The notes under the pieces: generated by a model
The model's input: the letters and a program-made list of their open reading frames with translations, nothing else
Told to the model about the DNA's origin: nothing
Databases searched by the model: none
Assembly (NCBI GenBank): GCA_013306675.1
Contig: JABLUY010000137.1
Location: 1-64,000, forward strand
Length of the DNA: 64,000 bases
Reading direction: 5' to 3'
Source of the DNA: Thraustochytrium sp. TN22
Lineage: Eukaryota > Sar > Bigyra > Thraustochytrida > Thraustochytriidae
Shown here: piece by piece, positions 18,607-28,038 of the stretch
Layout: every line of letters begins with the position of its first letter
How positions within the stretch are numbered: position 1 is the first letter of the stretch
Made by a program: the position numbers and the translations under genes

Positions 18607-21513
18607 CTATGAAGGAGGTGGAGGAGAAGACTCAGTGTCAGAAGAGAGCCAGCCGGCACTGATGAGATGGTTTTGGAGCACCTGGAGTGCAGGCGCGCCC
18701 ATGCGGCCGTTGTGACCGCAAGTGAGTGGCAGCAAGTGCATCTTGGGTGCTTCACGCTGCGTCGGGCGGCGACGGTGCTCCTCGACGCGGCGCTGCAGGT
18801 CCGCCATCTTGCGCAGACCGTCCGCGAGCAGGGCAAAGGCAGCGGGGACATCGACTTCGAGGCTCGAGCAGGCCGCGAGCGAGGCGCGGTCGTCGAGGAT
18901 GGAGGCGAAGATCTCGGCGGCGTGCGAGAGTGGCACGGGGTCCATGGCGCCGCAGACGCCGCGGAAACCCTTCACAGAGTACATGGTACGGCGGCCCTGG
19001 GCAATGTCCTTGGACGAGACGATGTCTTTGATGGCCGGCGCCCCGGGGCCCCACACGAGCAGGTTGGCGAGCCAGTCCTGCAGGGAGACCGCCCAGGTCT
19101 CTGCAGCACGGGCGAGGCTCGCGGCCGAGGCCGAGGCCGCACTGCTGGCGGCGGCCGTGGCGGCTGCGGCCGTGGTCGCGGCCGAGGCGGACGCGGCCGG
19201 GGCCGCCGCGGCGGGCTGCGCCGCGGAAAATTGCTGCCAGCCGTGGTAGAAGCGCGAGAGCGGGCTCCCGAGGCATTCGCCACAGCGGCCGTCGGCGAAC
19301 CAGAGAATGTGGACTGCGGACGAGAGCAGCTGCACGAGCGAGCGCAGGTGCGGTGCGCGCGCCGCCTGGCGCTGGGCGCGCAGGACGTCGACGCAGGCGA
19401 GCCCAAAGGAGACGGCAAATTCAGAGTCGCGCACCCAGGTCAGATCGAGCTGCGCCTCGGCCGCGGCGGGCGCGCCGAGGAGCGCGGCCGCCGTGGCCGC
19501 CAGGCGCTGCGCGTCGGCGGAACCGCTAGTGCCGGGGTCCGGTCGGCAGGCGGCGTGCACGATCTTGCGCGCCGTGCCGCTCTTGAGGGAGGCGTTGTTA
19601 GCGATGATCTCGTCGTTCGGGTCGCACGTGCAGACGCGGTAGAGCGATGCGGGCGCCGCGAGGAAGTTGCTTGCGTTGTCGGCCTCCCAGCCGATGTAGC
19701 GCAGCGCGGTGGCCGCCCAATTGCCCACCATATTTGATGCGGTGGTGGGCAGATCGCAGAGTGTGCGGTCCGCGACGAAAAAAGAGATGCCGAAGCGCTC
19801 CGCGTGGCGCGCCAGGTGGCAGGCCACGACGCCCCCAATGGACTCTGCGTGGACGCCAATCCAGCCAGGCTGTACGCCTTTGCGCTGCGTCAGGTACTCG
19901 ACGAGCGCCTCGCCGTCGCGCTGCAGCGAGTACGGCTTGGGCCAGCCTTCGCTGCGGCCGTAACCGCGGTAGTTGAAAAGGAGCACGTTGAAGCCGAGCT
20001 CCGTGTAAAAGTATACCCACTGGTTTTGCATGCCGGCAAACTCGTAAATGCCGCAGTTTGGGTTGCATATCAGCACCGTGCGCTGATCGGCCGCGAAGCG
20101 CGCGTCACGCGCAGGGATGAACATGGTGTCGATCTGCGCGCCACGGTAGCCGGAGACCCACGCCTGTTCCCCGTGGAGCCGCGTCTGCAGGCTGGCGCGC
20201 ATAAAGTCCAGGTTGGCAACGGCGGGCATGGGCCTGCGCGCTGCGCGGAAGTCCTCCAGCATCACGGCCAGCTTACCGCCCGTGAGCGCGAGCGTGCCGC
20301 CCTCCGCCGCGGCGTGAACCGCGGCCTGGACCTCCTCGCTCTCGTCATCCTCGCCGCTCTCCACGTCGGTCTCAGTCTCGGTCTCGACGCCAGGGTCCGC
20401 TGCGTCCGCGTCCGCGTCCGCGTCCGCCTTGAGCTTAGGTGCGAGGCCGCCCAGCTCGATGTCGCCGTTGTGGCCCGCTACGGCGTCGCCGCCGCCGAGC
20501 GGTACCTGGAGTGGGGCCTCCTTGACTTCCTCGAAACACACGGCCCGCTCGGCGCACTCCTTGATGGCGGCAGCCAGGTCGCCCATGATTAGCCAGGGCG
20601 CCTCGCGCAGCTCGCTCTCGGGGCGGCGCGAGGGCTGGATCGCCGGGAGCTCGAGCGGCGAGTCCGCGCACACCACGAGCGCCGCGTGGGCCCCGAGTGC
20701 GTCCACGCTGGGCGCTACGGACGCCTGAAAGGCGCCCGTCCCGCCAATCTGCAGGGAGTGCAGGGCGGGCAGCACGACGAGCTCCTCAAAGAGCGCGTCC
20801 AGCTCTGCCACCTGCTCAAGCGCCTGCAGGAGCTCCTCGCCCCCGTACTCTAGCTTGCCGCCTGGTTGCGCGTCCCGCACCGCGCGAAGCGTGGCCGCCA
20901 GCGGGCGCAGCGAGCTGACGGCCGCTTGCGTTCGCAGCCGGCTGAGCTCCGTGAGGCGCTCCTTGAGCTGCGGCGCAGGGAGTACGCGGGGACGAAGTGG
21001 GCCTCCATGCTGCTGCAGCATGCGCACGAGCAGCCTCATAAGGTGCACGTAGACCTCGAGGTGCTGCACGAGAGACTTGCGCACCTCGCGCGCGACATCG
21101 CGCTCCAGCCCGCGCTGCACGTTCGGCACCATGCCGGGGTACACGATGGCGCGTGCCACGTTGAAGACCAGTGCATACAGGCCAACTGCGACGGCCGCCA
21201 AGAACCCAGGGAGCGTTAGCAGCCACACCAGGCCCGCGAGTACCTCGCCTACGCCGATGAAGACCCCGTTCACCGTCGCATACACCACCGCTGTCCTGCG
21301 CGGATCTCGCACGACAGCCCGCAGGACCCCGGGCCACATTCTCTGCGCGAGCGACGAGCACGCCTTGGCGCCGGCCCCGTGCAGCTGCGCCTCCTCCAGC
21401 CGCAGCTGCCGCGCCTCCTCCTGTTGTTGTTGTTGTTGCTGCTGCAGGTGCAGCTGCTGCAGCTCGAGGTCGCCTTGCTGGCCCCCGGCCCTGGACGTGG
21501 CCGCCTCCGTCAT
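18607..21513 (-). CDS. Membrane-anchored alpha/beta hydrolase (ABHD12/16-like)
   Basis: 968-residue serine-hydrolase-like protein. It begins with a poly-Gln segment, then two or three hydrophobic helices (about 80-125, VYATVNGVFIGVGEVLAGLV onward) that should anchor it in a membrane. A long helical and acidic linker follows. The hydrolase core (about 465-620) has TVLICNPNCGIYEF as the oxyanion strand, LLFNYRGYGRSEG, and a nucleophile elbow HAESIGGVV with Ser558. The usual first Gly of GxSxG is Ala here. CGHNGRMG near the C-terminus supplies a plausible catalytic His; the Asp is not obvious. An Ala/Ser/Thr-rich insert lies in the C-terminal half. It resembles ABHD16/BAT5 or ABHD12 lipid hydrolases acting on lysophospholipids, but the size and inserts are unusual. 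It converges on the calpain-like gene and diverges from TCF25. Confidence 0.8.
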   Translation of the reverse strand: MTEAATSRAGGQQGDLELQQLHLQQQQQQQQEEARQLRLEEAQLHGAGAKACSSLAQRMWPGVLRAVVRDPRRTAVVYATVNGVFIGVGEVLAGLVWLLTLPGFLAAVAVGLYALVFNVARAIVYPGMVPNVQRGLERDVAREVRKSLVQHLEVYVHLMRLLVRMLQQHGGPLRPRVLPAPQLKERLTELSRLRTQAAVSSLRPLAATLRAVRDAQPGGKLEYGGEELLQALEQVAELDALFEELVVLPALHSLQIGGTGAFQASVAPSVDALGAHAALVVCADSPLELPAIQPSRRPESELREAPWLIMGDLAAAIKECAERAVCFEEVKEAPLQVPLGGGDAVAGHNGDIELGGLAPKLKADADADADAADPGVETETETDVESGEDDESEEVQAAVHAAAEGGTLALTGGKLAVMLEDFRAARRPMPAVANLDFMRASLQTRLHGEQAWVSGYRGAQIDTMFIPARDARFAADQRTVLICNPNCGIYEFAGMQNQWVYFYTELGFNVLLFNYRGYGRSEGWPKPYSLQRDGEALVEYLTQRKGVQPGWIGVHAESIGGVVACHLARHAERFGISFFVADRTLCDLPTTASNMVGNWAATALRYIGWEADNASNFLAAPASLYRVCTCDPNDEIIANNASLKSGTARKIVHAACRPDPGTSGSADAQRLAATAAALLGAPAAAEAQLDLTWVRDSEFAVSFGLACVDVLRAQRQAARAPHLRSLVQLLSSAVHILWFADGRCGECLGSPLSRFYHGWQQFSAAQPAAAAPAASASAATTAAAATAAASSAASASAASLARAAETWAVSLQDWLANLLVWGPGAPAIKDIVSSKDIAQGRRTMYSVKGFRGVCGAMDPVPLSHAAEIFASILDDRASLAACSSLEVDVPAAFALLADGLRKMADLQRRVEEHRRRPTQREAPKMHLLPLTCGHNGRMGAPALQVLQNHLISAGWLSSDTESSPPPPS

Positions 21514-22380
21514 GGCGCGGCGCGGTCCGTCGCGCGGCGCGGCGGGGTGCGGCGCAACGAGGCGAGGCGACGAGGCGAGGCGAGGCGAGGCGCGGCGCGG
21601 CCCGTCGCGCCGGGCCGTGCCTCTCGCGCGCGCGGCTTGGTTCGGGCTCTGGGCAGACTTGATTCCAGCGACTGCGTGAGCGACCAGGTCGTAACAAACT
21701 TATGAGCAAAGTGGCTCTCAAGCCGCGTACGTAGCACAAAAGAGCTGCGGGCAAGGACCGGGCAAGGCAGCCCACGATTTGGAGGAGCCACGGGTTTGCT
21801 GCCCACGCACTGGCACGCAGGCACCCGTGACGGCTTGCTTCGACGCATTCCCAGGCCTCCAATACGTAAGCCTCGCAGCACCTCTTCCAGTCCTTGGGTG
21901 TCCTTGCCTCCGTTTAGAGCGGGCGATGCTCACTCGCTATCCCCGCACAACATCCAGCTCATCGTGCTTCCCTTGAGGTCTCCCTTCGAGCCACGGTCGC
22001 GAAGAGAACGATGCCGATCATGCTCGGACCCTTCATCTCCTCCGAGGCCGGCCCTCCACACGCCTGAGCTTTTCCTCGTCTTCCTCCCAGCACTCACCGT
22101 CGCTGCTGCTCTCCTTCAAGTTCTCCGTAGGCTGCGGTCCTCCTCAAGCGCGTCGTCACCGTCGTCTCGTCCTTTGCCGTGGACCGTGGTGAAGGCCGCC
22201 TCGGCGCTGCGACGAAAGGTCTCTTCTTGCTCCGAAAAAAGCACGCCGCTCCGCGCCTCAGCTCGCCCACCGTCATTCCCTCGAGCACCCCGTCGCCATT
22301 CCCGTTTTGCTGCTCCAGACGCTGCCGTCCTCCTCCTCGAAATCGTCGTCGTCGCCGCCGTCGTAGTCGCCGCCGTCCTT

Positions 22381-22414
<34 letters not shown>

Positions 22415-22509
22415 GTCTGTGGTCGCGACCGAAGCCAGAACAAGAACTCCGATCGTAGGGCGGCGGCGCGAGCGCGGCGGCGCTGCGCGCGTGGCGGGCG
22501 GCGAGGACG
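21514..22509. promoter_or_regulatory. Divergent intergenic/promoter region
   Basis: Nearly 1 kb lies between the start codons of the hydrolase (-) and TCF25 (+). It contains GGCGAGGCGAGGCGAGG-type short repeats (21545-21600), a lower-GC middle (21700-22000) and a GTC triplet run at 22378-22415 close to the TCF25 start. No gene seen; promoter content is inferred from orientation. Confidence 0.4.
22378..22415. repeat. (GTC)n trinucleotide run
   Basis: About twelve consecutive GTC units lie 95 bp upstream of the TCF25 start codon, in the probable 5' UTR or core promoter. Degenerate GTC/GCC units extend it leftwards to about 22338. Confidence 0.85.
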
Positions 22510-24492
22510 ATGTCGGCGCGGCAGCGCAAGCGCATCCTGGAGCAGGAGCGGCGGCGCGCGGCGGCGCGCGAGGAAGCGGCGGCCAAAGCGGCGGCCATGG
22601 GCGAGGCGCAGGAGGACGAGGAAGACGAGGACTCGGAGGCGTCCGGCGGCAACGCGACGGGCGGCTTCGCGTTCCTGGCGCCGGACTCGGACGACGAGGA
22701 GTCCGGCGATGATTCTGACAACGAAGATGAGGAGGAGGAGCCGGGGGAGGACGCCAAGAAGACTCCGGCCGAGACGGAGGCCATGGCGCAGCAGTCTGCG
22801 AGTGAGGAGCCCAAGAAAGCAGCGGCGGCCAAGGCGGCGGCCAAGGCACCCACGCCACCGCCGCCGGCGGACGAGGACGAGGACGAGGACGAGCTGCTGG
22901 AGGCGGCCATTGCGCAGGCCAAGGCTGAGGCCGAAGCGCGTGCGGAGGATGCAGACGCGGACGGCGTGGAGCCCAACGCGCTGGCGCAGCTGCTGGCGGT
23001 GCGCAACTTCCGCGAGCTCAATCCGGATGCGGAGATGCGGCTGAAGCTGGGCAAGCTGGGCGCTGCGGCGGCCGCGGAGTCGACGGGCAGCGGAGCGCGC
23101 GCGCCGAGGCACGGGCGCGGCGCCGGCATCAAGCCACGCAATCTGTTCTGCACGACGAACAACGACGAGGCCTTTATGGTGCCAACGTTCGCGTCGGGCC
23201 ACGGCGGCGCACACATGCTCCGGATGGGCGAGGACGCGGACGGGGCGTCCGTCTTTTGCTTCGAGGTGTCGGCCTCGTACCGCTCTGCGCACCGCGAGTT
23301 CCAGGCGTGCCGCGCGAGCATGGATGCGAACCGCATCGTGGGCTTTTTGCAGTACAACCCGTGGCATGCGCCGGCACTCTTGCAAATGTATGAGGTCTAC
23401 CTGCAGACCTCGCAGCTGGAGACGGCGGAGCTCATGCTGCGGCGCGCGCTGTTCGCGCTCGAAGCCTGGCTGCACCCACGCTTCCCCGAGCTGCTGCTCG
23501 AGGGCCGCTGCCGGCTGCGCAGCGGCGAGGGCGTCGACGCGGAGAGCGCGGGGCTCAACGTCACCTTTGAGCGCGCGCTCTTCAAGTCTATGCTCCTGGC
23601 CGTGCGCCGCGGCTGCCACACCAGCGCGTGGTCGCTCGCCAAGACGCTCTACATCCTGGACCCGGGTCCGGATCGCCGCTTCAGTCTGCTGGTGCTGGAC
23701 CTCTTTGCGCTGCGTGCCGGCCAGCCGGACTTTGTGCTGGAGCTCTTTGACCTGAGCGCGCGCGCGCGCGCGCTACCCTCCTTTTGGTTCACGCGCGCCG
23801 TCGCGCTGCACCGCGCGGGCCGCGAGCGCGAGGCGAAGCAGGCCGCCACAGATGCAGTGCAGCGCTTCCCGGGGGCACTCGTTGAGATTGTTGCCACGCT
23901 GCGCGCCGCAGACGCCGACTCCGGCGTCGCGGCGGACGCCATGGTGCAGTCCGCCGTCGAGGCCTGCAAGGCCGCACATCAGGCGCGCCAGCCCTCGGCC
24001 GCGCTGGAGAAGCTCTACGCCTTCGCGGCGCGAATGGGTGTGGACATCTTCAAGGCGGCCATCGGCGGCGGCAACAACGCCTCGGTTGTGACCTGGCTCG
24101 CCTTTCAGGCCACCAAGACCGACCTCGCCGCAGCCACCGTCGCTGCTCAGGACGACAAGGAGGCGCAGCGCGCCGTCGCCACGCGCGAGCAATACTCCGC
24201 GGTCCGCTTCGCAGAGTTCGCGGACGAAGTCGGCGCCGTCAATGTGGTGGACGACGGCGCGGCCGACGCAGGCGCCGCGGGCCCCGGCCCTGACGCCGGC
24301 ATGGGTGGCTTTGACGAGGACATGCTCGCCGCCGCCGAGGCCTTTGGCATGCTCGAGGAGGGCGGCGGCGATCAGATCGACGCCGCCGGCGTGGAGCCCT
24401 CGCTGCTGCAGCGCCTCATGGACGTCTTCTTTCGGCGCGACGCGCCGGCCGAGGAGGGCGCCGATGGCGAGGACGATGTTGACGTGGACTGA
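22510..24492 (+). CDS. TCF25: TCF25/Rqc1 family, ribosome quality control factor
   Basis: 660-residue homologue of TCF25 (Nulp1) and yeast Rqc1. In yeast, Rqc1 works with Ltn1, Rqc2 and Cdc48 to clear nascent chains on stalled 60S subunits. Seen here: a basic N-terminal helix (SARQRKRILEQERRR), acidic low-complexity segments, the family segment RNLFCTTNNDEAFMVP (about 215-230), then the TPR-like helical body containing SMDANRIVGFLQYNPWHAPALL (split by eye), ALFALEAWLHPRFPEL and LYILDPGPDRRFS. The C-terminus is acidic and helical. Length is close to the animal proteins. It starts at the first ATG in the frame (22510) and ends only 55 bp from the stop of the convergent hydrolase copy A. Confidence 0.85.
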   Translation: MSARQRKRILEQERRRAAAREEAAAKAAAMGEAQEDEEDEDSEASGGNATGGFAFLAPDSDDEESGDDSDNEDEEEEPGEDAKKTPAETEAMAQQSASEEPKKAAAAKAAAKAPTPPPPADEDEDEDELLEAAIAQAKAEAEARAEDADADGVEPNALAQLLAVRNFRELNPDAEMRLKLGKLGAAAAAESTGSGARAPRHGRGAGIKPRNLFCTTNNDEAFMVPTFASGHGGAHMLRMGEDADGASVFCFEVSASYRSAHREFQACRASMDANRIVGFLQYNPWHAPALLQMYEVYLQTSQLETAELMLRRALFALEAWLHPRFPELLLEGRCRLRSGEGVDAESAGLNVTFERALFKSMLLAVRRGCHTSAWSLAKTLYILDPGPDRRFSLLVLDLFALRAGQPDFVLELFDLSARARALPSFWFTRAVALHRAGREREAKQAATDAVQRFPGALVEIVATLRAADADSGVAADAMVQSAVEACKAAHQARQPSAALEKLYAFAARMGVDIFKAAIGGGNNASVVTWLAFQATKTDLAAATVAAQDDKEAQRAVATREQYSAVRFAEFADEVGAVNVVDDGAADAGAAGPGPDAGMGGFDEDMLAAAEAFGMLEEGGGDQIDAAGVEPSLLQRLMDVFFRRDAPAEEGADGEDDVDVD

Positions 24493-24547
24493 TGGAGAGC
24501 CTAACCGTTTGAATACACATACACACACACACGCACATACAATAGCT

Positions 24548-25735
24548 TTACTTGCGCCGCGTTCGTTCCTCTCGAAGCAGGGTCGTGAAGTAGTTGGCGA
24601 GGACCTGGGCCGACCATGAGCGCAGCTCGCCGGTCGGGAAGTCCAGGCTGTGGCCTCCAGCGTTGGTGCGCAGGAGCACCAGTTGATCGCTGGCCTCGAA
24701 CTCGTCGTCCTGGATGTTGGCGCCAGACGCAAGCGTGTCGTTGCGCGCCACGACAAAGAGCGTTGGCCTCTCGATGCGGTGCAGCCACTGCCCGCAGCTC
24801 GCGTCGCGCAGGTACGCGGACGTGGACGCGTATCCGTGCGTGGGCGCGAATGTGCAGGAGATGAGCTCACGGAAGGTGCGCACTTTGGTGATCTTGTCCA
24901 GGTCATAGACCTCTGGTGCGGTCGCCAGCTGGGCGCGGTAGCTAAGGTACACATTTCGGAGCGCGCGAGTAAGGAGGCCATTCATGAGGCGACCTTGGAG
25001 GCTTGTCTCAATCTGCAAACCGGAGATGAGGAGGTCGGTGGACCCGCTCACGCACGAGGCGCCATCCAGGAGGCAGGCTGCCCCATCCTCGCCCATGAAC
25101 TTGGCAAGGTAGCAAGCGCCGATGGAGTAGCCAGCTGCGAAGAAGCGGCGAGCCTTGGGCCGTGCCGCGTGGATGTGTTGCACGACACGACGGATGTCCT
25201 GCGTGAAGCCAAAGTCCTCAAAGAACGGCGCGACGAGCTCGTTGCCGTTGCGGCCGCGCGGGTTCAGGCAAGCCACCAGAAAGCCTGCGTCGGCAAGCTC
25301 GCGCGCCGCCCGCCGCATTGTGCCGCTTTTGCTGCTGGCCGCGATCGAGGGCACGACCAGGACGACTGGCGCGTCCTCGCGGTCTTCGCCGAGCCAGTCG
25401 AGCGAGCAGGTGCCCGAGGGTACGAGCTCGGGGCAGCACGTGGCGCCTTTGGGGCGCTCCATTGCAGGGAGCTCGATGGTCTCGCGGCGGAAGCTCCCGC
25501 CGATGTCGTCCTCGCGCGGCATCTTGGACGGCACGAGCGTTTGGACCAAGCCCGTGGGCGCCCACCACGGCTCGGCATACGACGCGGCCACGGTGCCCAA
25601 TCCCTCGGCAATGCGCTGCGACTGAGTGCTGGAGACCTTGTAGGCGAGCCTCGTGGCGCTTGAGGCGCGACGCTGCACCAGTCGCGCAGCGAGCAGGCCC
25701 GCCGCGGTGGTGCACGCGGCCACAACGGAGCTCAT
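24548..25735 (-). CDS. ABHD1/3/EMB8-like alpha/beta hydrolase, copy A
   Basis: 395 residues, first of seven tandem paralogues. The N-terminus is a hydrophobic anchor (AACTTAAGLLAARL), so the enzyme probably sits on a membrane. The fold markers are VVLVVPSIAASSK (oxyanion strand), ACLNPRGRNGNEL, nucleophile elbow GYSIGACYLAKFMGEDG, acid in FVVARNDTL and histidine in NAGGHSLDFP. The Ser-Asp-His triad is complete. ABHD1/3 and yeast EEB1/EHT1/YMR210W relatives act on acyl esters or phospholipids; the substrate here is unknown. The usual HG after the oxyanion strand is PS here. A GTG extension was rejected for the ATG at the complement of 25733-25735. A block of roughly 280 bp (25127-25408) looks identical to copy D. 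Confidence 0.88.
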   Translation of the reverse strand: MSSVVAACTTAAGLLAARLVQRRASSATRLAYKVSSTQSQRIAEGLGTVAASYAEPWWAPTGLVQTLVPSKMPREDDIGGSFRRETIELPAMERPKGATCCPELVPSGTCSLDWLGEDREDAPVVLVVPSIAASSKSGTMRRAARELADAGFLVACLNPRGRNGNELVAPFFEDFGFTQDIRRVVQHIHAARPKARRFFAAGYSIGACYLAKFMGEDGAACLLDGASCVSGSTDLLISGLQIETSLQGRLMNGLLTRALRNVYLSYRAQLATAPEVYDLDKITKVRTFRELISCTFAPTHGYASTSAYLRDASCGQWLHRIERPTLFVVARNDTLASGANIQDDEFEASDQLVLLRTNAGGHSLDFPTGELRSWSAQVLANYFTTLLREERTRRK

Positions 25736-25983
25736 CGCCACCTACGCACCGACGCCGACGCAACGAGCGGGGAGGCCTTGTGCGACACCTCGCGAGCCGC
25801 AGCGACCGCGGCAGCGACCGCCGCAGCGCGCGAGTGCTCAAGCTCGAGCTCGAACGAGCGTCCGCTGCGCTTGCTTGCGTCAGGGTCTGGCGCGCATTAC
25901 CGTGGCCGCCGCGCTCAAGGGCTGGGTGCACTGCACTGCCTCCAGTGCCAGTGAGAGACGGACTCGGAGCCAAGTGACAACCG

Positions 25984-26055
25984 GCGCAGAGTGATGAACG
26001 AACCGGCTGAACCGGCCCGAGCGAGCCGGCTTGCGGCGCTGGGCAAAAGCCTTTG
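25984..26055. repeat. Array flank repeat R1, copy 1
   Basis: GATGAACGAACCGGCTGAAC followed by CGGCCCGAGCGAGCCGGC. Near-identical copies lie at 28784-28860 and 30977-31053, each beside a hydrolase 3' end, and a partial one at 26690-26733. It marks the edge of the duplicated unit. Confidence 0.85.
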
Positions 26056-26136
26056 CACACGGCAGGGCAGTTGAGATGAATCACGACTCTTCTGTGCTGG
26101 TAGCTCTCTCAGGCTGATGACTGACTGACGCTTAGG

Positions 26137-26691
26137 ACGGTCCTCCTTGAGCAACTAAGTTAACTATCAAGGGACGGCGTGCGACAGGGCCCGAAGGCGG
26201 AAGATCAACAAGAGCTACGTCTGGATGCCCGACCCGTCGGAACAGCTCGGGCGACTCCAGGGCGACTCCGGGCAAGCGGCAGAATCTCATCGAGACCTAG
26301 CTCGACCACTCGTTGTAAATACTTCGCACGCTGCCGTGAAGGCACCCAGTGCTTGACCGCGCAGATCCACGAGCTAATGCCTGACCAGCTCTACGCCAGC
26401 CATGGCGCTCACCATTTTGTACCCGCAACCAACAGTCTGGCACCGTGCCGCCCTGCGCCGCCCAGCAGACTCGCAACTCCGCTCGACCTGGCTTTCCAGC
26501 TCTCGGCTACATCTCAAGCCGTTTCACCCCGTTCCTTGCATGGCCGCCTCGGTCTACGCGGGGGCGGGGCTTTGTTGCGTCTCTGAGACCTGTCCATCTT
26601 TTCGCCAGTTCTCTGAAATCTGTGCTTCATCACTTATTAGCAACATCGTAGAGTAGGTCGTGAGGACTTGAGCGGACCAAGAGCGCAGGGA
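26137..26691 (-). pseudogene. Hydrolase 3'-end fragment split by an insertion
   Basis: 26137-26155 and 26639-26691 match the conserved 3' end of the hydrolase genes (TCCTCCTTGAGCAAC, then ATCGTAGAGTAGGTCGTGAG and GAGCGGACCAAGAGCGCAG). In the intact copies these two pieces are contiguous. About 483 bp of unrelated sequence separates them. The fragment covers only the last two to three dozen codons and is not a gene. It is preceded by the same CTCTCAGGCTGATGACTGAC flank that lies next to the intact copies. Confidence 0.75.
26156..26638. mobile_element. 483-bp insertion with flanking AGCAAC direct repeat
   Basis: The insert is bounded by AGCAAC at 26150-26155 and again at 26639-26644; intact paralogues have this hexamer once at the same place. 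That is what a target-site duplication predicts. The ends read TAAGTTAAC on the left and CACTTATT on the right, giving at best a very short imperfect terminal inverted repeat. No ORF in it looks real. It could be a small non-autonomous DNA transposon or filler DNA from another locus. A second copy elsewhere is needed to call the family. Confidence 0.5.
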
Positions 26692-26820
26692 GCCGGCTTG
26701 CGGCGCTGGTCAAAGCCCCGACACACGGCAAGACAGTCGAAATTGATAATGATTCTTTATTGATAATGATTCTTCCGTGCTGGTTGCGCTCTCAGGCTGA
26801 TGACTGACTGACGCTCACCA

Positions 26821-28038
26821 TTACAGCTTGGGGCGGGTTCTAGGGCGGTCCTCCTTGAGCATCATCGTGAAGTAGTTCGTGACAACCTGAGCGGACCAGG
26901 AGCGCAGCTCTCTAGTAGGAAAGTCCAGACTGTGGCCTCCAGCATTGGTGCGCAGGAGCACTAGGTGTTCGCTTGTGTCGAAATCGTCGTTCTGGATGTC
27001 GGTGCCAGGCGCGAGCGTGTCGTTGCCCGACACGACAAAGAGCGTAGGCCGCTCGATGCGGTGCAGCCACTGCCCGCAGCTCGCGTCGCGCAGGTACGCG
27101 GACGTGGATGCGTATCCGTGCGTGGGCGCGAACGTGCAGGAGATGAGCTCACGGCAGTCGCGCACCTTGGTGAGCTTGTCCAGATCGTAGATCTCCGGTG
27201 CGGTGGCCAGCTGAGCGCGAAACCTTAGAAACACGTTCCGAAGCGTGGTGGCAAGCAGGCCGTTCATGATACGGCCTTGGATGCCCGCCTGAACATGCAA
27301 TCCGGAAGTAACGAGGTCCGGGCACGCGCTCACGCACGAGGCGCCGTCCAGGAGGCAGGCGGCCCCGTCCTCGCCCATGAACTTGGCTAGGTAGCAGCTG
27401 CCGATGGAGTAGCCAGCCGCGAAGAAGCGGCGAGCCTTGGGCCGTGACCCGTGGATATGTTGCACGACACGACGAAGGTCCTGCGTGAAGCCAAAGTCCT
27501 CAAAGAACGGCGTGACGAGCTCATTGCCGTTGCGACCGCGCGGGTTCAGGCAGGCCACCAGGAAGCCCGCGTCCGCAAGCGCGCGGGCCGCCCGTCGAAT
27601 CGTGCTGCTCTTGCTGCTGGCCGCAATCGGGGGCACGATTAGGATGACTGGCGCGTCCTCGCGGTCCTCGCCGAGCCAGTCGAGCGAGCAGGTGCCCGCG
27701 GGTACAGATTCCGGGCAGCACGTCGCACCTTCCGGGCGCTTCATTGCCGGCAGCTCGATAAGCTCGCGGCGGAAGCTCTTGCCGACGTCCTTCTCGCGCG
27801 ACATCATGGCTGGCACGAGCGTTTGCACCAGGCCCGTGGGCGCCCACCACGGCTCGGTGTAGGAGGCTGCCACGCCATTGCGCAGGCCCTCAGCAATGCG
27901 CTGCGACTGCTCGCTGGCAGGATTGCAAACAATCTTCGTGCCACTCCTGATGCGCTGCTGCGCCAGCCGGGCCGCGAGCAGCACCGAGGACGCCGCAGTC
28001 GCTGCAGCGGCGAAGGACGCCACGTTGATGTCCGTCAT
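26821..28038 (-). CDS. ABHD1/3/EMB8-like alpha/beta hydrolase, copy B
   Basis: 405 residues. It begins MTDINVASFAAAATAASS, a hydrophobic membrane anchor, followed by the same fold as copy A: VILIVPPIAASSK, CLNPRGRNGNEL, elbow GYSIGSCYLAKFMGEDG, acid FVVSGNDTLAPG and GGHSLDFP. The triad is intact. The ORF extends upstream to 28260 only from a TTG; the extension is Arg/Ser-rich and shared only with the recent duplicate C, so the ATG at the complement of 28036-28038 is used. Its 5' half is almost identical in DNA to copy C (about 27780-28300 against 29910-30430), while the 3' half is more divergent, which suggests recent duplication or conversion. Confidence 0.87.
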   Translation of the reverse strand: MTDINVASFAAAATAASSVLLAARLAQQRIRSGTKIVCNPASEQSQRIAEGLRNGVAASYTEPWWAPTGLVQTLVPAMMSREKDVGKSFRRELIELPAMKRPEGATCCPESVPAGTCSLDWLGEDREDAPVILIVPPIAASSKSSTIRRAARALADAGFLVACLNPRGRNGNELVTPFFEDFGFTQDLRRVVQHIHGSRPKARRFFAAGYSIGSCYLAKFMGEDGAACLLDGASCVSACPDLVTSGLHVQAGIQGRIMNGLLATTLRNVFLRFRAQLATAPEIYDLDKLTKVRDCRELISCTFAPTHGYASTSAYLRDASCGQWLHRIERPTLFVVSGNDTLAPGTDIQNDDFDTSEHLVLLRTNAGGHSLDFPTRELRSWSAQVVTNYFTMMLKEDRPRTRPKL

